64,000 bases of DNA from Channa striata (taxonomy: Eukaryota; Chordata; Actinopteri; Anabantiformes; Channidae), in contig CM065169.1 of assembly GCA_033026295.1 (NCBI GenBank), positions 7,723,462 through 7,787,461 on the forward strand, given 5' to 3'. Below, in pieces: positions 13,301-24,398 of this stretch (position 1 is its first letter; the number at the start of each line of letters is the position of its first letter). The notes beneath the pieces are model-generated. The model had not been told where the DNA came from, made no database searches, and worked only from the letters and a program-made list of their open reading frames with translations. The position numbers were made by a program, and so were the translations under genes.

Positions 13301-16300
13301 GAACATAACGTGCAGCTTTACAGCTGTTCTGTCACAATTTCTACTTTAACATGTTTTTAAGTTAAAATTGTCACAAAGGTGATATTTCTACTGTGTTTAA
13401 TATTAAAGTGGGTTGTGGAGGCATAGTGCATTATGAGAATATGTGGTTTTAATGTTTTGCCTTGATCTAGTGCAGCAGGTGTCAGTCGCCTTTACTGTTG
13501 GTCATTATAAGAGTTATATGTTCATGTTTATTCCAGGTTAACAAAAGTCACATTGAATTCCAAAACATTCTGAGTGTGACTTTGACTAAAGAGCAACCCA
13601 TCAGCCGGCGAGGTCTAAAGGTTGTCTGGAAGTGTGTGTACCCTCGACATCACATTCGCAATGCTAAAGTGAATGTGAATATGCAGTGGTGAGATAACAT
13701 TGATCAGAATTCACATTTGTATCTAAAATACATCAGAGCCAGCGTAAAAAAAGTAGAATGTGGGTGCTTGAGAGAACAATATACTTATAACTAACACACA
13801 GTTCAGACATGTGCTTCATTTCTCTCATCATAGGTTTGTCTCCTCCTCCCTGGTGGAGCTGAACTCATCACTGCAGCTGACCTTGACCATGAATCTGTAC
13901 AGAGACGATTCATACACGTCCGAATACAAGAATACCATGTTTCTGGGACTTGAAGACACTCTGTTCTTCCAGGTGGCCCTGCAGACCAACAGCTCCTTTG
14001 CTTCAGGTCTGCTCCTGCAGGTGGAGTCGTGCTGGGCCACAGAGAGCACTGACCCACAGGATACTGTCCAGGGTGTTTTTCTTCAGGACAGGTATTTCAA
14101 AAATTAACCTTGGTTAACTCACTGTACAGTGCCTTGCAGAATTATTAATAACCCTTGAAATTTTCTATACAGTGCCTTGCAAAAGTATTAATAACCCTTG
14201 AAATTGTCTAGATTTTGTCATATTATATATGAATTATAAGTGGCACATAATTGTGAAGTGGAAGAAAAATTATAAATGGGTTAAATTTTTTACAAAAATA
14301 TCTGAAAAGTGTTCTGCGTATGTAGTCAGCCCTCCTGAAATACTTTGTAGAACCTTTTTGGGTTTGTCTCTACATGTCTTGCACATCTAGAGAGTGACAT
14401 TTTTGCCATTCATCTTTGGAAAATAGCTCAAGCTCGATCAGATTGGATTGGGAGCGTTTGTGAAGAGTTTCAATTCTCGTCACAGATTCTCAATCGGATT
14501 TAGTTCTGGGCTTTGATTGGGCCAAACCAATGCATTGTAGTTGTCGTCTTGTTGGAACATGAACCTCAGGCCCAGTCTCAAGCCTTTTGCAGACTCCAAC
14601 AGGTTTTCTTTTAATGTTGGCCTGTATTTGGCTCCATTCATCTTCCCATCAACTCTGACCAACTTTGTGTATTCAGGCCAAAAAGTTCAATATTGGTTTG
14701 CTGTGTCACCCACACAGCTTTTAGCAACCTTGCAAACAGGACTTCTTATGGTGGCTTTCTTCCTTCCACTCTCCTCTAAAGGTCAGATTTGCGGAGGACA
14801 CTGGTAATGGTTGTCCTGTGGACAGATTCTCTGCAGCTCCCCCAGAGTTACCATGGTCCTCTTGGCTGCTTCTCTCATTAAAGCTCTCCTTGCCCAGGCT
14901 GTCAGTGTAGGTATGATACGGCAACGTCTTGGCAGATTTTCCGTTGTGCCGTAGTCTTTCCATTTTCAGATGATTGTACAGCGCTGCATGAGATGTTCAA
15001 AGCTTCTTATAACCTAATATCATCAAATGGGGATTAAAACAAATGCACTAGTCACTTTTTAAATCTATTTATCATTTTCCTTCCACTTCACCATTATGTG
15101 CCACTTTGTGTTGGTTTATCACATAAAATCCCAATAAAATACCTTTTTATGTTTGTGGTTGTAACGTGAATAAATGTGAAAAGGTTCAAGGGGTATCTCA
15201 GAGCTCCAGTAAAGGTTAAGTAGTATTGCAGTATGTGATGCGTATTAAATGCTTTAGTGTCCTCAGGTGACAGTGAATGTTATCCTCTCTTCCTCCAAGC
15301 TGTCCTGTCGACAACACATTCCACTGGCTCTCTGTTAATGGTCTGGCACAAAGCAGCAGATTTTCCATTCAGATGTTCACCATGCCCAAAGGGTTGCCTC
15401 TCTACTTCCACTGTCTGGCCAACATATGTGCACATGATGAAAACTGCACAAAGGTAAACCATGGACCACCTGGCCGTTGACCTTTCAACATTAGGACAGG
15501 ATTTATTGAAAGCCACATTTCGATTATTGTGCACAATATTGATATACATAACAAAAAAAGTCTTGTCATGAGGCTACCTGCTGTGTTGCCAATATTTTAC
15601 AAAAGTTAAATGCCAACTGAAACTTAATAAAGGCTCACAAGGACTAAGTTGTTTATCTGCAACGTCACTATGCATAATTACATTTTAAAATAAAGGTCAA
15701 GGTAAAATAACCTTTAAACGTTTCACTGAATACTTTTTCTATTTAGGTATAGGCAGTCACTGATTCTTAAGCTGGCATCATAAATATGATTATTATTGTT
15801 GTATTCATTTCAGCAAATTTCAGTTTTGATGATCAGTTTTAAAGTTATAAATGTCATTACAGTTTAGAGGAAATTTGTTATAGATTTCATTGGATTCTGG
15901 AGTTTTTCTTGCCAATTAAAATGTTGCAATTTCTCATTTCTTTAAAGAGTTCTGATAGTCAGGTCAATAGACATGTTGTTGCCCCACGGCAAAATGGACC
16001 CCCTGCTGCCTTCAAATAAACCACTATCCTTTAATTTACTGGTTTGCCTTAACAACAGTGGATTTTGTTGCAGAATTGTACCAGCCAGCTGCGAAGAAAG
16101 AGGTCAGTGAGCCAGGGAAAACGGGCTGCTGTCGTGTCTGCTGGACCTCTGGTAGTCAACACAAGAGTCAAGTCAGGAGTCCAACACACTTACTGTGAGT
16201 TTATGCACATGATCTGTCCAGATGCTTTGACCAAAAGATTTTCTTTGAACACAGTTTCTTGTAGTTTTTTTGTCACTCTGCTAAATGCTTAAAAGATAAT

Positions 16301-16564
16301 AATTTTAGCTGATGAAAAGAGAAGTATCTCACATGCAAGTTTGTTCTTTCCATTATCACAAGTCCCACCATACCATTCAGTACCTGATGAAAATGTGAAA
16401 ATAGGGTTGGTTGAATTATTCATGTCCATCTCCTTGCAGGGGCGGAGCACATGACATTGATCTTCTTTGTGGCTGGATCAATAGGCATTTTGGGAATAAC
16501 TGTACTTGCAGTGAGTGCAACAAAAGCCATTATGATTTACTATGAACGGCTGCAGCACAAATAA
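4336..16564 (+). CDS. Uromodulin-like 1 (UMODL1)-type protein: signal peptide, four FN3, SEA-like, EGF, ZP module, TM
   Basis: Eighteen exons: 4336-4367, 4442-4494, 4589-4649, 5743-5881, 6145-6238, 6445-6708, 7351-7644, 8080-8331, 9113-9418, 9621-9736, 10728-10947, 11061-11216, 11396-11586, 13537-13688, 13834-14091, 15300-15453, 16074-16194, 16440-16564. They sum to 2988 nt (995 aa) with every phase compatible. Exons 1-3 give a short N-terminus and hydrophobic signal; a second ATG is split across the exon 1/2 junction. Exons 6-9 are symmetric phase 1-1 exons, each one FN3 module with paired Cys (roughly residues 127-498). Residues 499-610 resemble an SEA-like segment, 611-662 a six-Cys EGF, and 663-954 a ZP module (SQCLDNLMMGGI, CWATESTDPQD, SCPVDNT). 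RRKR at 921-924 is a furin-type site, followed by one TM helix (about 959-982) and a short basic tail. ZP modules polymerise extracellularly after such cleavage. The mammalian EMI and WAP domains are not seen. The exon-4 donor at 5881 was chosen by phase. AATAAA overlaps the stop. Confidence 0.85.
4876..5530. mobile_element. Nonautonomous hAT-like element in intron 3 of the ZP gene
   Basis: The left end (GCGGTGGATGAAGTACTCAG) and right end (TCAGTAAAGTACAGACACTG) resemble the GTGGAAAGTA...AAGTAC termini of small fish hAT elements. Related stretches recur at about 7715-7870 (inverted) and 41575-41775. There is no coding capacity. Boundaries are approximate and the superfamily is an inference. 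Confidence 0.45.
7715..7870. repeat. Inverted partial copy of the hAT-like repeat
   Basis: The reverse complement shares TAACTTTGATTAGAAATGTG and a TTTACTTAAGTAAA core with 5400-5470. It lies in the intron between the second and third FN3 exons. Confidence 0.4.
10515..10565. repeat. Short transposon-end remnant
   Basis: The stretch CACTGATTGGCCACATTATT followed by ACGTACACCTATCCAAC closely matches the widespread vertebrate repeat end containing GGCCACTTTATTAGGTACACCT. Only about 50 bp remain, in the intron before the SEA-like exon. Confidence 0.4.
12419..13290. repeat. Old LINE-like dispersed repeat interrupted by a later L2 insertion
   Basis: The segment opens with a GATCAGAATCAGAAATCTG-type motif seen at retrotransposon 3' ends in fish. 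It continues with a conserved-looking stretch (GGGGAAGAAACAGTTTTGGG) to about 12843, breaks, and resumes at about 13121. The break is filled by an L2 fragment. The class of the outer repeat is not certain. Confidence 0.45.
12844..13120 (-). mobile_element. 3' end of an L2-clade LINE, antisense, in the intron between the first two ZP exons
   Basis: It starts with the AATTCAATTCAATTT tail followed by TTTATTTATATAGCGCCAAT, and includes CCAGCAGAACCAGGCTCAGG. The same series of motifs occurs at 17122-17720 and 24399-25195. It is the reverse complement of the 3' end of the LINE whose reverse transcriptase is seen at 46870-49410. It carries no gene; the ORF here is noise. Confidence 0.7.
14125..15200 (-). 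mobile_element. Defective Tc1/mariner transposon with inverted terminal repeats
   Basis: The left terminus has CAGTGCCTTGCAAAAGTATT at about 14172, and the right terminus around 15055-15195 reads as its approximate inverse. The internal pair near 14241-14265 and 15080-15104 (GGCACATAATTGTGAAGTGG against its complement) confirms the inversion. The minus strand keeps transposase scraps, including a WPNQSPELNPIENL motif at about 14480-14530. Frameshifts and deletions rule out activity. It sits in the intron between ZP exons 15 and 16. A second, tandem copy of the left terminus starts at about 14127. Confidence 0.8.
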
Positions 16565-17121
16565 AGAGCTTAGAACAGCATCTATGAGTAATCTAATAAA
16601 ACGAGTAAAAACTACAACAAATGCCTGGTCGGGCCATGACCAATTTGTTGCCAAAGGAATGATTTCAGGTTGGTGCCCCCTTTTGCATCACAGTAAATCA
16701 CAGGCCAAACATCAGCTAACCAGATGTTTAAAAAGTCGACAAACAGCTGCTGAATAGATCTAATCTTTACACATTTCCCTGAGGAGTGTAAGGTGGTAGT
16801 TACCTACAGGCCTATTTCCCAGAACAAGTTAGGCTCCAGAACATTAAGTGACATTAAAACAAGATATTGATTGATTAGCAAACCGTGTTAGACTAAGATT
16901 ACTATCATTTTGCTAGGTAACTAATACAATGACACTTGCGCTAAAGATCAAAAACCAAATGTTCCTGTTCTATCTTGTGTTACAGAAAGCAAAAATATGC
17001 CACTGTGCTTCGTTTTCTCCTTGATAATGGAGACAACAATACCCATTATAAAGTGACTGCTCAGTTTTTCCGTGCCACACAGAGACACCATGATGCACTG
17101 CAGGGACTTTTATGTCCGACA

Positions 17122-17720
17122 TTCAATTTTCAATTCAACTTTATTTATATAGCGCCAATTTACAACAAGGTCATCTACGGGCACTTTACATAATAAAGTC
17201 AAGACTATACAAACATGTAGAGAAAACCCAACAAATCCCCCTTGAGCAAGCCATAGGCAACAGTGGAGAGGAAAAACTCCATTTACCGGAAGAAACCTCC
17301 AGCAGAACCAGGCTCAGGGTGGGCGGACATCTGCATTGACCGGTTGGGCTGAGTGGAAAGTGGAGAGAGAAAAGAACAGAGCAACAAAAGCAGCAACAAA
17401 ACATTGAGCAAGTTAATAGGACCAGTAGCTGCGCACTGGAGGACACACAGCGCCAAATCCGGGGACACCTGAAGACAGGGAGAGAGAGAGGGAGACAGAG
17501 AGGGAGAGAGACGACTACGGGACAAAGAAGACACGGAGTTAATGTCATACAGTGGTGACGTTATAGATGTGGGGTGAGAGGAGAGAATGAAGACAGGAGG
17601 AAGTGGCACAGGGCAGAGTCCCCCAGCAGTCTAAGCCTATAGCAGCATGACTATAACCAACTATAAGCTTTATCAAAAAGGAAGGTTTTGAGCCTAGTCT
17701 TAAAAATAGAGAGGGTGTCT
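17122..17720 (-). mobile_element. Antisense 3' end of an L2-clade LINE
   Basis: It shares the TTTATTTATATAGCGCCAAT start, the CCAGCAGAACCAGGCTCAGG motif and the CTATAGCAGCATGACTATAA motif with the copy at 24399-25195. It also includes a purine-rich GAGAGAGAGAGGGAGACAG tract at about 17480-17510. It ends abruptly near 17720. Confidence 0.75.
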
Positions 17721-19534
17721 GCGGATATCAAGTCATTTGAAACATAACAGAGCAAAGGTTGATTTCAGTGATCTCAGATTCACGTTCAAAAAAGGAGCTG
17801 TACGCACCTCAGTCCCAGAACTGCTTCGACAAACCAGTCAATTTTCTCGTTTCACTGACCTGCCAATTGCAAACACAACTTGATAATGACACTAAAGTTA
17901 CAGCCACATGCCAACGTTAGCTCCAAAGTAGCTACACTAGCAGCAGGTGTAGACACTTATTCAGCTTTTGGAACTTTAGTCTTACATTCAGTCAAACAAG
18001 GTTCGTCCTCAACGTGCAACAGAAAGCTCCACATGGGCTCTCAGTGCGGAACACAAGGAGGGCGCTGTTGATCTGATGTGGGTTTCCCACGTAACTAAAT
18101 GTTCAAAACATTTTTTTTAATTACAATTTTTCTCTGAAATGTCAAACTAAATCCAGTCTTAAAAAAACTAAATAGTCAGGGTGAAAATACAAAATACTCA
18201 AGGTTCAAGGTTAGCTTGAACCTTAGCACTAACTAGTGTCTAGGTCACGTGACCTGTAGACGGCCATTACTCTGCACGTGAGCGCGGACAGGAACTCCTG
18301 TTCTGAGTGAGCGTCCTTATTCTGAACCTGTGTTCTGAAGAATCAAAGGACATTTTCAACAACTGTGGACATTTTCAACAACTGGACATTTTTAAAGAAG
18401 AACTGCCGAAGTTTCAAACATGGGTCGTTTCTGCAGAAAGAAACATGGGATTGATCGAGTGCTGAATGATACTTATAGTAAGACGCATTTCAAACAGTTT
18501 GTTATTGATCTGTGTAAATTGATCAGACAGGTGGAAATATTTCACTTTAATGTGACATTGAGAAACACATGAGGTTAAAAAAAAAACAAATGCTAAAATA
18601 ATGGATGTTCAACGCCAGCTAGTGGAGCTAGCGGCAACCTAGTGTGTTCAACCTGAAAATGGAATAAAATAGACAAGTGCAACCTTTGTGGTCACTGAAG
18701 CAACTTTTGTTGCTCGTTTTTCTCTCCACTTTCCACTCAAAAGTGGAGAGAAGCTAGCTCCACTTTTTAAAAAAAAAAATGAGCTAGCAGTCTCTCACCA
18801 GCAACTCAGCCTTCTCATTGTTTCACTTTTATTAAATATTTATGATTTTTCATGTAGTAGCCTATTGGACTAAATATATGTGCATTATACTGTAGACCTA
18901 TCACATGGCCAGCCTATTTTAGTTGGAAAAAGTAGTCACTCTGTTGTTCACTTTGGCCTTTGTTATATTGATTAAACTATGCTGTTGAATCAAATATCAA
19001 AAGTCATTTTTTATATTCCCTGTAGAGGAACTTTTACAATTTAGTCTAACATTATCAGCAAAAGGTAAAGGGTTTGTACTTTGTACTTACGCTGGAATAG
19101 ATTGGAGGAAGCGGTTTGAAGCACCACAACAATGCAAATATTAATCTTTTCTGTCAAATTTGTCAGGGCCATTTTTATTTGAATCATGTAAAATATTCTG
19201 TTGAATCAAAAGCAAACCAACTTTTAAATTAATTTTGTCAACTTCAAGTTATTCTAGAGAAAATTGTGGATTTTTAATAAATTCGTTTTTTTTGGAAGGT
19301 TGCAATCCATTTAGTTTGTCTTTTATTGTATCGTTTAGTTCTGCAGAACCTTCACTCAGATGGAAATAAACAATTATACTGTCCATCAATCCATTGATGC
19401 TTGAACCTACATGTCCATGTCTCAGCCAGTTTTAAATCTATTTGGCTTTTTTTTTTTGTTTTTTAGTTTATAGTCATACTGGGATTATTCACAATGCTGG
19501 TAGTTGGTCAAAATACTTTGACATTTTTTGTAAG

Positions 19535-19735
19535 TTTTATTTGTTCTAATGAAGCAGAGATTCAACTTTTTGGCCTCAATTCTAAATGTTATGTTTGGAG
19601 GAAACCAGACACAATCATTACCTGAACATCCATCCCTACAGTGTAGCATGATGATGGCAGCATCACACTGTGGGTTCTTTTTCAGCAGCAGCGACAGGGG
19701 GTATGGTCAGAACTAAGTGAAAGCTGAGTGGAGTA
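19535..19735 (+). mobile_element. Tc1-like transposase remnant
   Basis: TTTGGAGGAAACCAGACACA, CATCCATCCCTACAGTGTAG and GATGATGGCAGCATCACACT match the well-conserved middle of fish Tc1-like transposase genes (GGAGGAAACC, ATCCCTACAGTG, GGTGGCAGCATCATGCTG). No terminal repeats or open frame remain. Confidence 0.65.
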
Positions 19736-20151
19736 AAGTACTGATATTCTCAATACAAAACCTGTTCCTGTTCCTTTGTTTTGATTGACTTTAAAATTAA
19801 ACTGCTATTAAACTGCAATTATTGTAGCAGCAATAATTTAAGCTCATTTAGCCAAGTACTAAAGAGGTCTTTGAATGTTACCTGAATAGTAACAATTACG
19901 TCACACTTTACCTAAATTCCAATTCAAAAACAGTTTTACTCCACTTTTACTCCATTTATTTCACTGCTTCAGTTACTTTACAGGTGCAGATACTCAGCTA
20001 AAAAATAATCATTATAAATTAAACACAAGTTTGTTTTTTAGGTCAAAGTTTATTTAATTATCTAAAATCTATAAATTATCTATTAATTATATCTATAAAT
20101 TAAATGTAGGGGCAATTTACAGTGACAACAGTAATTGTTTTTAACGTTCCC

Positions 20152-21980
20152 CTATGTGACACTAACTTTGTTTTTCTGTGTGAAAACAGATTTGATGACT
20201 TTCCTAACAGCAGAGAAGAAGTTGGATGTGCTGGGCTGATTTTGCAGTTCTGTCATCTGGTGTTTCAAAAACAATATGATGCATTCCTCAATCTGTGGAT
20301 CCCGTAATTGTAATAACATCAGGGCATGTGAAGGAGTTCCAGATGTTTCATGTACCTTTGTAAAAATGGCCTCGCTGAATAGTTTAAATGTTGCTCCTCT
20401 GATATCAAAATCGATTCCTTCAAGTTCAGCCCATGCTTTCTGCAGCAGATGGTCAATGATTTCTTCTGATTTTCCCATCCCACGGGAAACCTCGGCCTTG
20501 CTATATGCCTGTGTGACCACCATCTCAAGAACCACCCTAAGCTGAGTTTTGCGTTTTTTGGTCTGCCATTTTGAGACCTGCTGTGCCTCCTCACATACCG
20601 AGTGAGATACTACACAAGGTCCTCTCTCCTCATAGATGACCTTTGGCAACACTGTTTTTAATAGTGGCCGAGTTTCCATTACCAAGAGGACCACCTTTTC
20701 ACTGACCTTACTGACCTCACTGTTGAGCCACCAATTTGTCAATCCCAGGTAACAACAAACCCTGTTTTTGATTGTTGTATACACAGAAACATCAATTGGA
20801 GCATCAGGTCTGAAGTAACTGTAGAACAGGTCAGTGAGTCCTTGCGTAATTTCTGGAATTTTACCACTGAAAGTGGTCTTGAATGTCAAAAACATACAGG
20901 CGCTTCTGTCCCCTTCATACTTTTCATGAGTCCCTGATAGAATAATAGACTTAGCACGGTCTATAAGTGATCTTATCGTTTCTTCGCTTTCATTTTTCAA
21001 GTCATGTTTAAGATCCTTCTTTAAATGTGCCCACATATAATGTATTGATGATTTTGCAAATGTTTTTGCAAAGAATGTCTTTGTCTTGCTCACTATTCTG
21101 TCGATACACATTATGCAGTCCTCTTGGATTTCTGGAGTTGGAGATGCAGAACCACACAGTTTCAAACTATGAGCCTCTTCCACAATTAGTTTAGCAACAT
21201 CATCTGCAACAATGCTAATCTCCCGAGAAGATTCTGTTTGCAGCAGGCTAAAGTCAGTGTCTGATAACTCATCTGAAATAGGCTCAACAATTTGATTCAG
21301 CTCCTCGGCAATTACTTTCTTGACGGCTTGACTTACTGCTTTTATTGAGACTCGTGATCCCACGGATGAGCTTGGAGTTTTATATTTGTTCTGAGACCAG
21401 TCCTTTATTTTCACTTCGTCCTCTATGTCTTCCTCCACATCCTTGGTGACGATCAGTTTGCCTCTCTTGCTGCGTGGTAGTGACGTGCAGAAAGATTTTA
21501 TCTTGGCCCCAAATTTTTAAGGATTTTTATGGCATGCTTGACCATAGCGTTGATTCTTTTTGGAGGAGTAATTCTGGTTTTTACATGCTCCTCAGAGTCC
21601 TTAAGACTGTAGAGCGCAGAAATAATAATGTCTCTGACCTCCCTTACAATCAGTGTTGTCAGTTCTTCTACGCTGGCACATCGGTCTGTAACATCCATAA
21701 ATTCTGAGAAGGTCTGAATAAACATGCTCCCCATTTTGGAGAAAATGCGATGCTCTGTCTGTCCTTGGAAGTCCTTAACAGCTTTTATAAGGTCATTGGA
21801 AAGACATAATATCAAGTCTATACACATCTTTGCCAACCGAAGCCTTGTGGACTTGTCAGGTTGACCTAATTTAAGCAGCCTGTGTTGTTCTAGTGTCAGC
21901 TTTTTCACAAAGCATTTAAAGGCTGAACGCACATCAAGCATTTTTGCCTCTTCTATTTGTGTTTCTCCTGTTTTATTCAT
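20152..21980 (-). pseudogene. Orphan-family gene, copy 1, with a 1-base frameshift
   Basis: This is the paralog of the intact gene at 28780-30615. The aligned start is the ATG at 21980; an upstream in-frame ATG at 22049 also exists in this copy only. The 5' frame runs about 160 codons, then meets a stop at 21498-21500. The reason is one base missing near 21513: between CCCC and AAGG (plus strand) this copy has 8 bases and copy 2 has 9. The remaining 3' frame is open for 428 codons from 21438 to a TAG at 20152. Outside the shift the two proteins are highly similar, and copy 1 lacks a four-residue SKPQ segment. A long intact 3' half argues that the lesion is recent or a sequencing error. Two-cistron use is unlikely in a vertebrate. 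No known domain is recognised. Confidence 0.75.
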
Positions 21981-22149
21981 TGCAACAACTTCTGTCATAT
22001 TCAAAAAACAAGTCAGTTTGTGAGTCCTAGTAACTAGAAATGGCTCCAAATTAAACTAGACTGGATCCTAAAGTGTGTTAAAATGTTTTCAGTGGGAGTC
22101 TGCAGGATGAGATTTTAGAAACTCATCATCATCCAAGCATAAAAGCCAG

Positions 22150-22235
22150 CCAGTCTCTGACGTCATTCATCAGAAGAACTAATTGTCCTTAACCCTGCCC
22201 AGTATCTTAGCAACTGTTGCTATAGAACAATATTA
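22150..22235 (-). promoter_or_regulatory. Conserved upstream region of orphan copy 1: CRE plus degenerate X-box
   Basis: A perfect palindromic CRE, TGACGTCA, lies at 22158-22165. About 50 bp farther upstream of the minus-strand gene is TTAGCAAC followed by GTTGCTATAGAAC (22216-22228), an X-box-like site whose second half has decayed. Both positions are shared with copy 2. The functional reading is an inference. Confidence 0.45.
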
Positions 22236-22599
22236 TTTATTTACGGTTTTCAAAAAATACATTTACCTTCATCATACTTTTTCTTACTGTGTATTCATTG
22301 TGATGTTGTGTAAACAGGAAATGCCATCTTTCCCCTCTTTATTTGGTCATTGATCCATATTTTCCAATATTGTCTGTCACCCAGTTTATTACTGAATCTG
22401 GCATTGATGCATCAGGAGATAGAAATAGAACTTTAAATTATGATTTATGAAAACAGACCAATGCAGCTAGTGAAGGTTTTGTGCTGTTTTTGGTCATGGA
22501 GTTCTCATAGGGCTCACTTTTCTGTGGGGTGAACTCAAACATTGGTCTTACTATTATTCACTTAAAGCCATATTTGCTGACTTTCTGAACAACCCTGGC

Positions 22600-22745
22600 A
22601 CCGGTGGCTCTCTGTCTGCGGCGAGCGACCCCGGCTGTGAGAAACCCGACGAACTGAGGCACGCGTAATTTCCCGAGGGGGATTACGCACGGCTCCCGGA
22701 TCCTATCTCTCGCGAGTCTGCGTTCTCACCTCAACAAAACTGACT
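22600..22745. repeat. GC-rich conserved block with a 26-bp palindrome (copy 1)
   Basis: The block is GC-rich compared with its surroundings and matches 31150-31320. At 22663-22688 the arms GCGTAAT and ATTACGC flank a TTCCC/GGGGG core, forming an almost perfect hairpin. Its role is unknown; it may be promoter, 5' exon or mobile-element sequence. Confidence 0.5.
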
Positions 22746-24398
22746 AAGTGGGTCTGCTCTTCAAATATAGACATTACTTTTCCTTGTCTGCTGTATGGAT
22801 CTGCTGCCCCAGAGCGGATCCAGACATGAAGGCAGCCAATAAATACAGCTTTTCCCCAATCCATCTACTTCTGTCTTTAGCCATTTCTCTTCCCACCCCA
22901 AAGCTAACCTTTGATGATGCGGTCTCAATTTATGCCTGGTGAACAGAGGTCCAATTAAAATGTGACAATTTATGACAAGACAATAGCACAGTTCTTCATT
23001 TAAATTATACATTCATACATTAATTCAAAAAGCATTTGTCTACTATATTGTTTTTTCTTTTATCAAATTACATCATTTCAGCGCACATTTTTTTTAGCTG
23101 GATGGTTGTGTGTAAATTGCTGTCTGTAAACATCCATGAACTTTATAACCAAAGGACACAACTTGTGTATTGGACTAAAGGAATTTCAGTAACATTTCCA
23201 ATGTAGATCTTAAATGTTTTCTTGCTGAGCTTCTAAGACAAATCCCTGGGTCAGGAGAGACCTGGTAGCGGGAGAAGTAGAAGGATCCGAATTCAGCAAT
23301 GCCTGATTATATACTGTGCTTTCAGTATAACTTGGGGCAGTCATCTTTAAATATGGCATATTACCTTTTTTTTTTTTTTATTTATATTACTAAAACAACA
23401 AAAACTATGTGAAAGGATCTTATCTTTTTTTCCTCTCAAGCACAAACACCTTAGAGAAGCTCCCCACCATCAAGCACCACAAGGGATGTCCATAATTAGG
23501 TTTTTAATTCAGAAGGTTGAAAATAAGGTGGGACACCACTTTCTTCATGCTCCAATTGTTGAATGAATAGTGTTCTTTAAACTGCTCTTACTTCAGTGAT
23601 CACTGACATAACTCTCCTGTTGAAAATTGTCACAGCCTTAAAATGTGCACACATATTCAGAATGATTTTCCACACAGGAAATGAAAAAACAAATATTCAC
23701 ATGCTTACAACAATTTGTGGACCTGGTCTTTGGTAGTACTCCCATATGCTGCCACAGAAGCAATTCTTGAATGCAGAGATCAGGTCTGCTCAGCAGTCAT
23801 TCCATTGAAACTACATGAACCCGGTCCACCATCCGCATCAAGATAAGTATAATACACGAGTTTGCTAAAGTGTTGTAACTATAAATTTGAGTCATAAAAA
23901 TGTTCAACCCCAGCAGATAAACAAGTGGAAAACACAAGCCATGAAGAAGAAAACTTCTAGAACCTGTTCAACAACGTTAGACCACAAGTCCACAAGATCC
24001 AGAGAGCCACTGTCCCTCCTGAATACTTGGTCACACATCATGTCATTTACCTTTTCCATATGGCCCAAAAAATACCGTCACTAACAAGTTTCCAAAGATT
24101 GAAAATTTCACCCTTTATTTGATGGTATTTACATCTTCCATATATTAGACAACATACAACATAGCACCTTCTGTATCAAGTCAACTGATTATAAAACCTC
24201 TATATATGCATAGATGTGGTCAGTTTATTTGCATATAGAGGTATGTTGAAAATGGCGTACACTTATACTCCCTATAGATAAATAACCCTTTTTTTTTATG
24301 CAGTTTCCTCGTCATGTGGCAAACGTTATAGTACACCTTAACATGCTTTTTAACATGTTAAATGACTATATATAATCTCTTTCCATCAGTGGAGTTTT

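Larger units (their letters stand above)
16565..20151. other. Intergenic DNA between the ZP gene and the first orphan-gene copy
   Basis: It holds the 3' UTR of the ZP gene (second AATAAA near 16594), an antisense L2 fragment (17122-17720) and a Tc1 remnant (19535-19735). A short direct repeat of GGACATTTTCAACAACTG lies near 18350-18390, with an ATG (18420) that opens a 19-codon frame ending at a GTAAG donor. That last item could be a first exon, but nothing connects to it. No convincing gene is seen. Confidence 0.6.
20140..22835. repeat. Left copy of a ~2.7 kb direct segmental duplication
   Basis: This segment aligns by eye over its whole length with about 28770-31445 in the same orientation. 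The alignment includes the coding region, about 0.8 kb upstream of it and a GC-rich block at 22600-22745. Differences are scattered substitutions and small indels, for example a 12-bp deletion in this copy near 20582 and the frameshift near 21513. Confidence 0.9.

Noticed and set aside
17186..17609. Leu/Ser/Pro-rich minus-strand frames at 12908-13306, 17186-17609 and 24399-24885
   Set aside because: They are translations of the L2 3' untranslated purine/pyrimidine tracts and recur only because the repeat recurs.
18420..18481. Candidate first exon (ATG with 19 codons then GTAAG)
   Set aside because: No downstream exon joins it and the upstream sequence is locally repetitive.
20276..20594. Open frames antisense to, or in another frame of, the orphan gene (also 28727-29234)
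   Set aside because: They mirror the real minus-strand frame, have no splice or start context of their own and are lost between the copies.
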